A DNA stretch of 39,172 nucleotides, taken from a virus. The notes under the pieces are model-generated. The model had not been told where the DNA came from, did not search any database, and worked only from the letters and a program-made list of their open reading frames with translations. The stretch lies in the IMG/VR virus record IMGVR_UViG_3300042455_000971, positions 1-39,172 of that record; one strand, 5' to 3'. Shown here piece by piece: positions 31,410 through 38,048 of the stretch; the stretch's first letter is position 1, and each line of letters begins with the position of its first letter. Made by a program: the position numbers and the translations under genes.

Positions 31410-31465
31410 GAATTCAAACCTCAGCATTCTTCTAGATTTGAGATTGTCCTGACGTAAACAATCTT

Positions 31466-31492
31466 GTCGCAGTTTGCATATTTTGTTGCGAC
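31466..31492. promoter_or_regulatory. operator-like inverted repeat GTCGCA-N15-TGCGAC
   Basis: GTCGCA at 31466-31471 and TGCGAC at 31487-31492 form a 27 bp dyad that overlaps the -35 and spacer of the rightward promoter at 31474-31502, the usual arrangement for a lysogeny repressor site. Confidence 0.5.
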
Positions 31493-31502
31493 TTGCTAGA
31501 AA
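31474..31502 (+). promoter_or_regulatory. candidate rightward early promoter
   Basis: TTGCAT (31474-31479), 17 bp, TAGAAA (31497-31502). It would give a ~150-base leader before the Cro-like gene and drive the early operon. Confidence 0.45.
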
Positions 31503-31660
31503 TACGTAGACGCAAAAACCCGAAATAGCAAGGGGTAAACTGGCGAGATCGCCCAACTGCGGGCATTTAGGCATGGGTTGTTTCTTTTTGCGCTTGACCA
31601 TTCCGGTTTCGTTCTGCAATTTGGGGCGATTGTTGATTCTGTAGAAAACCCAAACGAATC

Positions 31661-31900
31661 ATGATTAATACAACTCCGATCGACTACGCCCACCTCATCG
31701 ACATGATGGGCGGCCCTGAAGTCGTCGCCGGTGCCATGGGTGCCGAGGATCTCAAGGCCCGCACCGTCTACTTCTGGGTGAGGCGCAATTCCGTCCCTGG
31801 CCGCTACGCCGCGGCCCTCATCGACCTGGCCATCAAGCGCCGCGTCATCCCATCCATAGACGCCCTGCCGCGCCTCGATCCCTTCGCGCCGGTGGCCTGA
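31661..31900 (+). CDS. Cro-like small HTH regulator
   Basis: 79 residues. IDYAHLIDMMGGPEVVAGAM and ARTVYFWVRRNSVPGRYAAAL form a short HTH of the Cro/YdaS type found as the first rightward gene opposite phage repressors. The recognition-helix part VYFWVRRNSVPG is typical. Expected to oppose the XRE repressor and favour lytic growth. The ATG abuts an AAACCCAAACGAATC box and lacks a ribosome site. The next gene overlaps by 1 bp (TGATG). Confidence 0.75.
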   Translation: MINTTPIDYAHLIDMMGGPEVVAGAMGAEDLKARTVYFWVRRNSVPGRYAAALIDLAIKRRVIPSIDALPRLDPFAPVA

Positions 31901-32259
31901 TGAGCGAAGGCATCAAGCACGACGGCGGCAAGGACCCTTGGCATCTCGCGCCATGGGATAGCTTCCGCGCCATCGTCGCAGTCCTCGACTTCGGCTCGAG
32001 AAAATATGCCCCCAGGAACTGGGAAAACGGCATGGCATGGAGCCGCTGCTACTCGGCTCTGATGCGCCACATGACGGCCTGGTGGGAAGGCGAGAGCAAA
32101 GACCCTGAGACGGGCTTCTCGCACCTCGCTCATGCGGGCTGCTGTGCTTGCTTCCTTCTGGCTTACGAAATTCGCGGGATCGGGACCGACGACCGCCCAG
32201 CGTCTCATCATGTCGGAAATGTCACCAATACTGAAACCCAAGGAGAAAACACACCGTGA
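31900..32259 (+). CDS. DUF5664-type nucleotide pyrophosphohydrolase
   Basis: 119 residues. KHDGGKDPWHLAPWDSF, LDFGSRKYAPRNWENG and ALMRHMTAWWEGESKDPETG followed by SHLAHAGCCACFLL are signatures of the dATP/dGTP diphosphohydrolase family (MazG-like all-alpha fold) common in phages. These hydrolyse dNTPs to monophosphates and shape the nucleotide pool. Relatives accompany PurZ in phages with 2-aminoadenine DNA, but no PurZ-like gene is in this window. The C-terminal ~25 residues are polar and variable. Confidence 0.75.
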   Translation: MSEGIKHDGGKDPWHLAPWDSFRAIVAVLDFGSRKYAPRNWENGMAWSRCYSALMRHMTAWWEGESKDPETGFSHLAHAGCCACFLLAYEIRGIGTDDRPASHHVGNVTNTETQGENTP

Positions 32260-32459
32260 CCACCATTACCGCATTCGCCGACAAGCTCGACCAGATGCAA
32301 CAGGGCATCCTCGATCGCGCCGCCCGCATCCAGATCTTTAAGGAAGACGCCGAAGCGAGGCGCCAGGCCTTGGTCGATGGCGTCAATGCCTGCTACGCCG
32401 ACGTGCAGGCGGCCCTCGACGCCGAGCTGGCTGCGCTGCGCGGGCTCATCGGTGAGTGA
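32256..32459 (+). CDS. small coiled-coil protein
   Basis: 67 residues starting at a GTG that overlaps the previous stop (GTGA). Almost entirely helical, heptad-like (FADKLDQMQQGILDRAARIQ; VQAALDAELAALRGLIG). One Cys. Function unknown. It overlaps the GcrA-like gene by 8 bp, so its translation may feed that gene. Confidence 0.6.
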   Translation: MTTITAFADKLDQMQQGILDRAARIQIFKEDAEARRQALVDGVNACYADVQAALDAELAALRGLIGE

Positions 32460-32898
32460 TACCCCCAGCCAACGCGATGCGATCCTGGCACTGTGGGCCG
32501 AAGGGTTCACATCCGGCCAGGTAGCGCAGAAGCTTGGAGTTTCCCGCAGTGTCGTGATGGGGGCCATCTACAGGGCTCGCCAGCACGGCACCGCCGTGGA
32601 TCCCGAGGGCAGGCACGTCGTGTCCAAGCGCGCCGCTCCCCCGCCCCAGCCGCTCCTGGTGAAGCTTACGCCGGTGGCGAAGCTCAATGACAGGTCCAGC
32701 GGTGAGAAGGGCGTGCGCCTCATCCGTCTCCGCGCAACCGGCTGCCGGTTTCCTGTCGGCACCAACAGGAAGGGCGAACACCTCTTCTGCAACAGCCACC
32801 AGCAGGAGGGCTCCTCCTACTGCCAGCGCCATCACCAGGTGACGCACGTAAAACCCACACCACAAGTCAAAAGGAAGATCATCACATGGCGAATGTAG
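32452..32898 (+). CDS. GcrA-like cell-cycle regulator
   Basis: 148 residues from a GTG at 32452. QRDAILALWAEGFTSGQVAQ and LGVSRSVVMGAIYRARQHG (residues 7-46) match the N-terminal HTH of GcrA, which reads LKxLWxEGLSASQIAxxLG..TRNAVIGKxHR. The C-terminal GCRFPVG (Cys98), FCNS (Cys113) and SYCQRHH (Cys124, His127/128) match the GcrA C-terminal block CxWPxG...FCG...YCxxH. In Alphaproteobacteria GcrA binds sigma-70 RNA polymerase and activates promoters bearing m6A in GANTC. A phage copy may redirect this to phage promoters or alter host timing. It overlaps the RuvC start by 13 bp. Confidence 0.85.
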   Translation: MSDTPSQRDAILALWAEGFTSGQVAQKLGVSRSVVMGAIYRARQHGTAVDPEGRHVVSKRAAPPPQPLLVKLTPVAKLNDRSSGEKGVRLIRLRATGCRFPVGTNRKGEHLFCNSHQQEGSSYCQRHHQVTHVKPTPQVKRKIITWRM

Positions 32899-33371
32899 TG
32901 CTTGGCATCGATCCCGGCTTGTCCGGCGCCATTGCTGCCGTCCACATGGATTCCGGCAAGCTGATTAGCGTCTACGATATGCCGGTCTTCTCCAAGAAGG
33001 GCTCCAAGAAGACAGTCCGAGAGATCAATGATCAAGAGCTGACGAACCTCATCGTGGCCATGGCGCCATCCTTCGGCGTCATCGAGGCCGTGTCCGCGAT
33101 GCCAGGGCAGGGAGTAACTAGCGTCTTTAGACTTGGCGCTGCTTTCGGCACTGCGAAGGGCGTCATGGCTGGCCTCGGCATTCCCTTCGTGGCCGTCCAC
33201 CCGGCGACCTGGAAGAAGGGCATGAAGCTCTCGGGCGACAAGGCACTCTCGCGCCAGATGGCCACGCGCCAGTGGCCCGATATGTCGAAGAGCTTCGCCC
33301 GCGTGAAAGACGACGGACGCGCCGAAGCCGCGCTCCTGGCTCTGTGGTTTCAGCGTGGAGGTCATCGATGA
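32886..33371 (+). CDS. RuvC-like Holliday junction resolvase
   Basis: 161 residues. LGIDPGLSGAIA gives catalytic Asp9, GVIEAVSAMPGQG Glu67, and KDDGRAEAALLALW the late acidic pair (Asp142/143 with Glu147 in the place of the usual Asp). GVTSVFRLGAAFGTAKGVM and PATWKKGMK are further family blocks. Phage RuvC enzymes cut branched DNA before packaging or during recombination. AAGGA lies ~10 bp before the ATG. Its stop overlaps the next small gene. Confidence 0.87.
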   Translation: MANVVLGIDPGLSGAIAAVHMDSGKLISVYDMPVFSKKGSKKTVREINDQELTNLIVAMAPSFGVIEAVSAMPGQGVTSVFRLGAAFGTAKGVMAGLGIPFVAVHPATWKKGMKLSGDKALSRQMATRQWPDMSKSFARVKDDGRAEAALLALWFQRGGHR

Positions 33372-33472
33372 GCCCCTTCCGCGCATATCACATCATCTCC
33401 CTGGGCCTGGCGTTCGCGATCGGCGCCGTGGCTGGAATCCTCCTTTGCGCAAGCACAACATGGATGATCTGA
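33368..33472 (+). CDS. 34-residue single-span membrane peptide
   Basis: ATG overlaps the RuvC stop (ATGA). The product is a short N-terminal head (MSPFRAYHI) and one hydrophobic span, ISLGLAFAIGAVAGILLCAS, ending TTWMI. It fills the gap between RuvC and the next gene exactly, supporting that it is real. Role unknown; similar short membrane peptides in early phage regions often affect host envelope or superinfection. Confidence 0.55.
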   Translation: MSPFRAYHIISLGLAFAIGAVAGILLCASTTWMI

Positions 33473-33475
33473 AAA

Positions 33476-33907
33476 ATGTATAGCATTACCATCAACGCCA
33501 AGACCGCCCAAGAACTGGAAAACTTGTCTGCCCTTCTCGCAGGCCACGGTGTCAACAAGACCCCCGAGAAGACCCTCGCTGACTTCGGCCTGCAGGAGAT
33601 CACGGACTTCCTGGCCGAGCATCACCGTCTGCATGTCGTCGAGGCCCAGCCCCAGGCTGCAGCCCCCAAGGCGAAGAAGAAGGAGAAGCCCGTCGAGGAG
33701 CCGAACCTCGATCCCGCCGGTCTGAAGGCTGACGCCATGTCGATGCTTAATGGCGTCTACGCGCAGCCCGAAGGCAAGAAGATCGCCATGGCCATCCTGA
33801 AGGAATTCAGTGTACGGAATTTCAACTCGATCCCTGACCACCTGGGCGATGAATTCCACCGCCGCACCCTCGAGATGCTCGACGCCGCCGGGCTGGTGGG
33901 TGCCTGA
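33476..33907 (+). CDS. early protein of unknown function
   Basis: 143 residues: an N-terminal strand-helix part (YSITINAKTAQELENLSALL), a central Ala/Lys/Pro linker (PKAKKKEKPVEEP) and a C-terminal helical part (LLNGVYAQPEGKK-like; AILKEFSVRNFNSIPDHLG; EMLDAAGLVG). Two-domain layout with a charged linker fits a protein that bridges partners. It is coupled (1 bp overlap) to the nuclease gene, so a role in recombination or DNA end handling is possible. Confidence 0.65.
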   Translation: MYSITINAKTAQELENLSALLAGHGVNKTPEKTLADFGLQEITDFLAEHHRLHVVEAQPQAAAPKAKKKEKPVEEPNLDPAGLKADAMSMLNGVYAQPEGKKIAMAILKEFSVRNFNSIPDHLGDEFHRRTLEMLDAAGLVGA

Positions 33908-35052
33908 TGAGCAAGATCCACGCAGCACTGGGGGCCAGCTCCTCCAACATCTGGATGAACTGCCCAGAGGCTGGCCGCAACATGCGCCACGCTCCCAGGC
34001 AGCCCACCAGCTTCGCCGCAGCCGAGGGCACGGTTGCTCACGACATCGCCGAGCAGGCACTCATCTTCGGCCTGCAGCAAGTCTGGCCCCTCGTTGGTAG
34101 CGTCATCGAATGCGAGGGCCAGGAGATCACCGTTACCGATGAGATGATCGAAGCTGCCGGTAAATACTGCAGCTTCGTGGACCTCATGACGTCTCCAGGC
34201 GATACCCGCCTGACCGAACAGATGGTCAGCCTGGATGCTGCCGTCTACGGGGAAGGTAAGCCCGCACCCGAGCCTCTCTTTGGCACGACGGATGCCGTCA
34301 TCATCAGCGAAGACGGCACCACCGTCACGTCTCTTGATTTCAAGTATGGATCGCTGCCGGTGGATGTAACCACCCTGCAGCTCCTCTACTACGGCGCCGC
34401 CGTGATCTACACGCTGGCGCCCGAGGCGAAGAAGCTCAACGTGGCAATCGTCCAGCCGCGGGCCGACCACAAGGACGGTCGGACGCGCATCATGACCTAC
34501 AGCCGCGATGAGGTTGATACCTTCGTCGATCGTGTGCGTGACGTCGTCATGGGCATCACCAGCGGCGCCGGTGGCCACAACCCCGGAACATGGTGCCACT
34601 GGTGCCCGCTTTCAGGATCCTGCCCGGCCCTGGCCGAGCGCAACATGGCGGTCGTGGGTGACGTGAAGACGCTCAAGTCACCGGCTGTTCTGACGCCCGA
34701 AACACTCGCAAAGGTCCTCTCACATGCTGCGCCCATCCGCCGGTGGCTTGATGCCGTCGAGGAGGAGGGGATCCGTCGCCTGGAGAAGGATGAGCCCGTG
34801 CCAGGCTTCCGCCTGGTGCCGAAGAGGGCCATGCGCAAGTGGGTCGATAAGGACTCGCGTGCCGTCTATGCGCGCATCGCTCAGGTCCTCACCGGCGAGA
34901 AGGCAGCGCAGCTCCTCGACTACAACGTCCTCTCGCCCACGAAGGCAGAGAGCGTCCTCAGCAAGGATGAATACCAGCGCCTTGTGGACCAGGGCCTCAT
35001 CGCCGCCGTGTCTTCAGGCATGACCATCGCAGCGGAGAAAGGCAGCAAGTGA
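33907..35052 (+). CDS. DUF2800 RecB/Cas4-type PD-(D/E)XK nuclease
   Basis: 381 residues. SFAAAEGTVAHDIAEQAL supplies Glu40 and His45, FGTTDAVII Asp129, and TSLDFKYG Asp144-x-Lys146, the PD-(D/E)XK core. Cys19 (WMNCPEA) plus Cys230-x2-Cys233-x5-Cys239 (CHWCPLSGSC) reproduce the one-plus-three cysteine pattern that holds a 4Fe-4S cluster in Cas4 and AddB. Such nucleases resect DNA ends; together with the SSB at 37049 this suggests a recombination/replication module. The following gene starts at a GTG overlapping the stop. Confidence 0.82.
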   Translation: MSKIHAALGASSSNIWMNCPEAGRNMRHAPRQPTSFAAAEGTVAHDIAEQALIFGLQQVWPLVGSVIECEGQEITVTDEMIEAAGKYCSFVDLMTSPGDTRLTEQMVSLDAAVYGEGKPAPEPLFGTTDAVIISEDGTTVTSLDFKYGSLPVDVTTLQLLYYGAAVIYTLAPEAKKLNVAIVQPRADHKDGRTRIMTYSRDEVDTFVDRVRDVVMGITSGAGGHNPGTWCHWCPLSGSCPALAERNMAVVGDVKTLKSPAVLTPETLAKVLSHAAPIRRWLDAVEEEGIRRLEKDEPVPGFRLVPKRAMRKWVDKDSRAVYARIAQVLTGEKAAQLLDYNVLSPTKAESVLSKDEYQRLVDQGLIAAVSSGMTIAAEKGSK

Positions 35053-35264
35053 AAGCCCCAGCGAAGAAGGCTGCCAAGAAGGCAGCGAAGAAGCCGGTGA
35101 AGGTAGACAAGGTCGTCACCATGACCGTGAACCTGCACAAGGTCGTCCGCAACGAAGAAGAGCAGGAGGCCGCAATGCCTGCCTTCAGGCAGCTTAGTGC
35201 GATCGCTAAGGCACTCGACCTCGAGATCAGCCCCATCATTCTATTTCAGGGGGAAGTCGAGTGA
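35049..35264 (+). CDS. small Lys/Ala-rich protein
   Basis: 71 residues from a GTG overlapping the nuclease stop. The N-terminus is KAPAKKAAKKAAKKPVKV, histone-like and likely to touch DNA; the remainder forms a small alpha/beta segment (TMTVNLHKVVRNEEEQEAAM, LEISPIILFQG). Function unknown. Confidence 0.6.
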   Translation: MKAPAKKAAKKAAKKPVKVDKVVTMTVNLHKVVRNEEEQEAAMPAFRQLSAIAKALDLEISPIILFQGEVE

Positions 35265-35503
35265 TTAACCCTGAACAGATACCGGACGAGGTGGTGGAGG
35301 CGGCTGCGAGGGAGTTTTGCCTCGCGCAAGGTTACGATTGGGGGCGGCATCCTGATTTTCATCCGGCATGGCGCAAGGAAGCCCGCGCCGCCATCGCCGC
35401 AGGGCTCGCGGCGTGGCCGGAAGCCTTTGAAGAATACATGAACGTGGACGAAGGCAGGGCCGTGCCTTGTATTGTTTTGCCGAAGGAGGCCAGTGATGAC
35501 TGA
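35261..35503 (+). CDS. small phage protein, function unknown
   Basis: 80 residues, GTG start coupled to the previous stop. DEVVEAAAREFCLAQGYDW and HPAWRKEARAAIAAGLAAW form two helices around a variable loop, a pattern (D-x-V-x-x-A-A ... W-x-x-x-A-R-A-A-I-A-A) seen in many small phage proteins of no known role. Confidence 0.65.
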   Translation: MINPEQIPDEVVEAAAREFCLAQGYDWGRHPDFHPAWRKEARAAIAAGLAAWPEAFEEYMNVDEGRAVPCIVLPKEASDD

Positions 35504-35690
35504 CATTGTGGAGAGGCTGCGGGACAAGCATTGCTGTGACAATGGCTGTCACTGCGACGAAGCCGCCGCCGAGATCGAGCGGCTGCGGGCGGCGCTGGAG
35601 GAGATTGAGCAGGTGGCATTGAGCTACGTCCACATGAAGTACGCGAAGCTTGCCCGCGCCGCTCTCACACAGGAGAAGCCCAATGACTGA
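35496..35690 (+). CDS. small MTDIVERLR-type protein, copy 1
   Basis: 64 residues from the ATG at 35496 with GAAGGAGG 6-7 bp upstream. MTDIVERLR, a Cys cluster (HCCDNGCHCDE), then EAAAEIERLRAALEE. The first 9 and a later 14 residues are repeated in the next gene. The Cys cluster could bind a metal. Proteins beginning MTDIVERLR with an AAxEIERLR helix are frequent in phages of Alphaproteobacteria; role unknown. Confidence 0.7.
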   Translation: MTDIVERLRDKHCCDNGCHCDEAAAEIERLRAALEEIEQVALSYVHMKYAKLARAALTQEKPND

Positions 35691-36126
35691 CATTGTGGAA
35701 AGGCTACGCAGCTATGCCAGCGATGACCATGAGCGCCTGTGCCAAGGTCGATACTATAACTGTTCTTGCGGATACGATGATAAGCGCGACCCGCTTATGA
35801 CTGAGGCCGCCGCCGAGATTGAACGGCTGAGGGCGGCGCTGGAGCCTAAGCCGCTCGACGAAAACGCGCCGAAGGACCGCATGCTGATCGGCCTCGAGCG
35901 CCCGCCTTGCGAGGACAAAACATACTACAGCATGGTGCAGTGGCGAGAGGATACGCAACAGTGGATGATGGAAGCTGGCGTTGATTGGAGCGTTTCACCG
36001 GGCAGGTGTGTGTGGGCTTACTGCGGGGTGAGCCACTACCTCGATCCGCTGGATCTGCCCGGCTTGCCGTACTGGGATGGGAAGGATGAGGAGGATGAGG
36101 AGGATGAGGAGGATGGCGAGAAGTGA
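35683..36126 (+). CDS. MTDIVERLR-type protein, copy 2, with extra domain
   Basis: 147 residues from the ATG at 35683, with AGGAGA 6-7 bp upstream. It shares MTDIVERLR and EAAAEIERLRAALE with the previous gene, including DNA identity at the start, so one arose from the other. The Cys part is CQGRYYNCSCGYDD. The added C-terminal domain (DRMLIGLERPP, MVQWREDTQQWMMEAGVDW, VWAYCGVSHYLDPLDLP) looks like the short all-beta DUF551-type domain found in phages, which reads as a W-rich display. The tail is acidic, DEEDEEDEEDGE, encoded by GAGGATGAG repeats. Confidence 0.7.
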   Translation: MTDIVERLRSYASDDHERLCQGRYYNCSCGYDDKRDPLMTEAAAEIERLRAALEPKPLDENAPKDRMLIGLERPPCEDKTYYSMVQWREDTQQWMMEAGVDWSVSPGRCVWAYCGVSHYLDPLDLPGLPYWDGKDEEDEEDEEDGEK

Positions 36127-36374
36127 TCAGCTCCGAGATCCTCATAGCACTCCTGTTGGCGATCCGGTGCGAGACTGTCGTGATGCCGGATCCGTTCCTG
36201 AATGCAACAGTGGCCGTCAACACCTGCCAGCGGGACAATGACGTCGGCAAGGCAATCCTCGCCGCATGGACACCCCCAAAGCCCGAATCGGTGGTGCCCA
36301 AGACCCCCCAGAAGAAGAAGGTCGTCAAGACGACCAAGAAGAAAAAAATCTACCGCAAGAAGCGCCGCAGGTAG
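36123..36374 (+). CDS. small basic-tailed protein with signal-like start
   Basis: 83 residues, GTG start overlapping the previous stop. The N-terminus is hydrophobic (SSEILIALLLAIRC) and could be a signal peptide or anchor ending near Cys16. Two further Cys-containing stretches follow, and the last 25 residues are almost all Lys, Arg, Thr and Val (KKKVVKTTKKKKIYRKKRRR). Such a tail would bind nucleic acid or acidic surfaces. No family recognised. Confidence 0.55.
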   Translation: MISSEILIALLLAIRCETVVMPDPFLNATVAVNTCQRDNDVGKAILAAWTPPKPESVVPKTPQKKKVVKTTKKKKIYRKKRRR

Positions 36375-36572
36375 TTGACGAACAAGAAACAAGAGATCAG
36401 TTTGGGTTGACTTGCGGCGCACAGAACCGCCAGTCAATAACACGCTTTCCGGCATTGTGCCGGTAACCGGCGCCACGGCGGACCCGCGGCATTCCTCCAC
36501 CAAGGAAAGACCACACGGCCCGGCTGACCAATGTCCCCCGACACAGCCGGGCCACCCTGGTTACTACACCCC
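36375..36572 (+). other. 198 bp spacer with two hairpins before the DnaA-like gene
   Basis: No gene seen. It has CCGGCA-TTG-TGCCGG (36449-36463), and a perfect 10 bp inverted repeat GGCCCGGCTG (36517-36526) / CAGCCGGGCC (36544-36553) whose 17-base loop contains an in-frame ATG at 36531. TTGACT (36407-36412 region) resembles a -35 but has no good -10. The structure may control start choice or expression of the DnaA-like gene. Confidence 0.45.
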
Positions 36573-36992
36573 ATGAATGCACAGCAAACTGAAGACTTCA
36601 TTCGCACCCAGCTCGACGCCATGCTTACCGCGCCAGGCCTCCGCGAAACACCGAAGAAGATCTCGGCGCCGTCAACTGAGCGCAAGATGCCGCCCAGGCC
36701 GACGCGCACCTTGCGGTACGACACCGAGCTGGTCCTGGCCGCAGTAGGTATCGCACACGACATCAAGGTCGATGAGATGCGCTCCAAGGCCCGCTTCAAG
36801 GCCATCGGATTCGCCAGGCAGCATGCCTACTGGACCCTGCGCACGAAGGCCAAGATGACCCTCGATGGCATCGCAAAGGCCCTGAACCGCAGCGATCACG
36901 GAACGATCGTTCATGGCGTCAAGACCTTCGAAGCCCGCAAGCACATCCACCAGGATCTCATATTCACTGTCGAGAAGCTCCTCGATAACTGA
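36573..36992 (+). CDS. free-standing DnaA domain IV-like protein
   Basis: 139 residues from the ATG at 36573; an ATG at 36531 in the loop of a hairpin would add 14. Residues 53-125 match the DnaA C-terminal DNA-binding domain: VGIAHDIKVDEMRSKARFKA, then GFARQHAYWTLRTKAKMTLD, then IAKALNRSDHGTIVHGVKTF. The signature R-S-D-H-G-T-I-V-H corresponds to GGRDHTTVLHA of DnaA, which contacts the DnaA box. The ATPase domain is absent; the first 50 residues are a polar linker. It could bind phage or host DnaA boxes to recruit or to block initiation. Confidence 0.85.
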   Translation: MNAQQTEDFIRTQLDAMLTAPGLRETPKKISAPSTERKMPPRPTRTLRYDTELVLAAVGIAHDIKVDEMRSKARFKAIGFARQHAYWTLRTKAKMTLDGIAKALNRSDHGTIVHGVKTFEARKHIHQDLIFTVEKLLDN

Positions 36993-37048
36993 ACCCGGCG
37001 CATCAGCGGCACTGACGCAAAACCCGAAACGTAAAAGCGAGAAAACGA

Positions 37049-37663
37049 ATGAGCGATAACACTGAAACCCGCATGAGCCTCGAGGCCCGCATGGCCTACG
37101 TGCATCTCGAGAAGCCGCGCAAGGCTTCCGAGGGCGCCAAGGAGAAGTATTCCGTCACGGCTCTCATCCCGAAGGATTCGCCGGTGCTGGCGCAGATCAA
37201 GGCCGCCACCACTGCCGCAAAGACCAAGAAGTTCGGCCCCAAGCCGCCCAGCGGGCTGAAGGCTTGCGTGCGCGATGGTGACGAGAAGGACGCCGAAACC
37301 GGCGAATTCCTGCGCAAGGGTGACGAGTTCCGTGGACACTTCTACATCACCTGCAGTTCCGACAAGCCAGTGCCCGTCGTCACAGGCAAGGACCGCACGC
37401 CCGCCAAGCCCGAGCATATGTGCTCTGGCTACTATGGCGTCATTTCCCTGAATTTTTATGGATACGACGTGTCGGGCTCAAAGGGCGTGGCTGCTGGCCT
37501 CAATGCCGTGTGGATCACGCGCAAGGGCGAGCTTCTTGGCAATGGTGATGCCACTGAGGCCTTCGCAGGCATGAAGGTTGCCGTCGATGACTTCACCGCA
37601 AGTGCAAGCGCCGGTGCTGATCCCTTTGCCGGTGGCGCAGCTTCTGAAGAAGATCCGTTCTGA
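37049..37663 (+). CDS. DUF2815 single-stranded DNA-binding protein
   Basis: 204 residues. RMAYVHLEKPRKASEGAKEKYSVTALIPK in parts, GDEFRGHFYITCSSDKPVPVV, and GYYGVISLNFYGYDVSGSKGVAAGLNAV match the phage DUF2815 family, OB-fold proteins related in role to T7 gp2.5. The tail EEDPF resembles the acidic DDIPF tip by which SSBs recruit partner enzymes. It probably coats single strands during replication and recombination, working with the DUF2800 nuclease. A GACGCAAAACCCGAAA box lies 20 bp before the ATG; the ribosome site is weak. Confidence 0.85.
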   Translation: MSDNTETRMSLEARMAYVHLEKPRKASEGAKEKYSVTALIPKDSPVLAQIKAATTAAKTKKFGPKPPSGLKACVRDGDEKDAETGEFLRKGDEFRGHFYITCSSDKPVPVVTGKDRTPAKPEHMCSGYYGVISLNFYGYDVSGSKGVAAGLNAVWITRKGELLGNGDATEAFAGMKVAVDDFTASASAGADPFAGGAASEEDPF

Positions 37664-37674
37664 GGAGAATGAAC

Positions 37675-37983
37675 ATGGGAACGAATGACGGAGACGAAAC
37701 CGACCAGATCGAGGCTTACGTTGACATCCCCGACGAGCCGAACAAGGTGCCCACCATCGAATTGTTCGTGAGAGCAATCAAGGGCCTGGAAGACGACAAG
37801 GCACAAATCGCCGAAGCCGTCGCTACCCTCTACGGCACCGCCAAGGAATACGGCTTCAATACGAAGCTGATACGCAAGAGCGTGGCCCTCCTTCACAAGG
37901 GCGAGGATGAGCGCACGGCAGAAGTCGATCTTCTCGATACGGCCATGAGCCTCGTCGCAGACGTCGAAGACGACGAAGCCTGA
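37675..37983 (+). CDS. GapR-like nucleoid protein (DUF2312)
   Basis: 102 residues from the ATG at 37675, which has GAGGAG 7 bp upstream; an ATG at 37669 is too close to that site. LFVRAIKGLEDDKAQIAEAV, LYGTAKEYGFNTKLIRKSVA and GEDERTAEVDLLDTAMSL follow the GapR pattern (IERIERLEEEKxxIxxDIxDVYAEAKGxGFDxKxxRxxIRLRK...). GapR in Caulobacter clamps overtwisted DNA ahead of replication and transcription. A longer acidic N-terminus (GDETDQIEAYVDIPDEP) and a tail EDDEA are extra. Several basic residues in the last helix of the host protein are replaced here (ALLHKGED), so binding may differ. Confidence 0.82.
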   Translation: MGTNDGDETDQIEAYVDIPDEPNKVPTIELFVRAIKGLEDDKAQIAEAVATLYGTAKEYGFNTKLIRKSVALLHKGEDERTAEVDLLDTAMSLVADVEDDEA

Positions 37984-37997
37984 CGAACCCCAATGCT

Positions 37998-38018
37998 GCG
38001 GGATCACGCCGGTCCCGC
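37998..38018 (+). terminator. weak hairpin after the GapR-like gene
   Basis: GCGGGA (37998-38003) and TCCCGC (38013-38018) with a 9-base loop; there is no T-run. It lies in a 65 bp gap and may be a partial terminator or simple spacer structure. Confidence 0.3.
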
Positions 38019-38048
38019 GGCACCTTTGTCGGCAATACGGAGCCCCAC

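Larger units (their letters stand above)
31410..31660. promoter_or_regulatory. divergent control region between repressor and Cro-like genes
   Basis: 251 bp without a gene. It holds the operator and promoter listed separately, a second candidate rightward -35 (TTGACC, 31594-31599) with a weak -10 (CAATTT, 31617-31622), a GACGCAAAAACCCGAAA box at 31509-31525 found again at 37014, and AAACCCAAACGAATC at 31646-31660, which is identical to 27183-27197. The Cro-like gene starts directly after that last box and has no Shine-Dalgarno. Confidence 0.55.

Noticed and set aside
31900-32259. Evidence for 2-aminoadenine (Z) DNA
   Set aside because: The DUF5664 protein is related to enzymes of Z-DNA phages, but no PurZ-like or specialised polymerase gene is present in the window.
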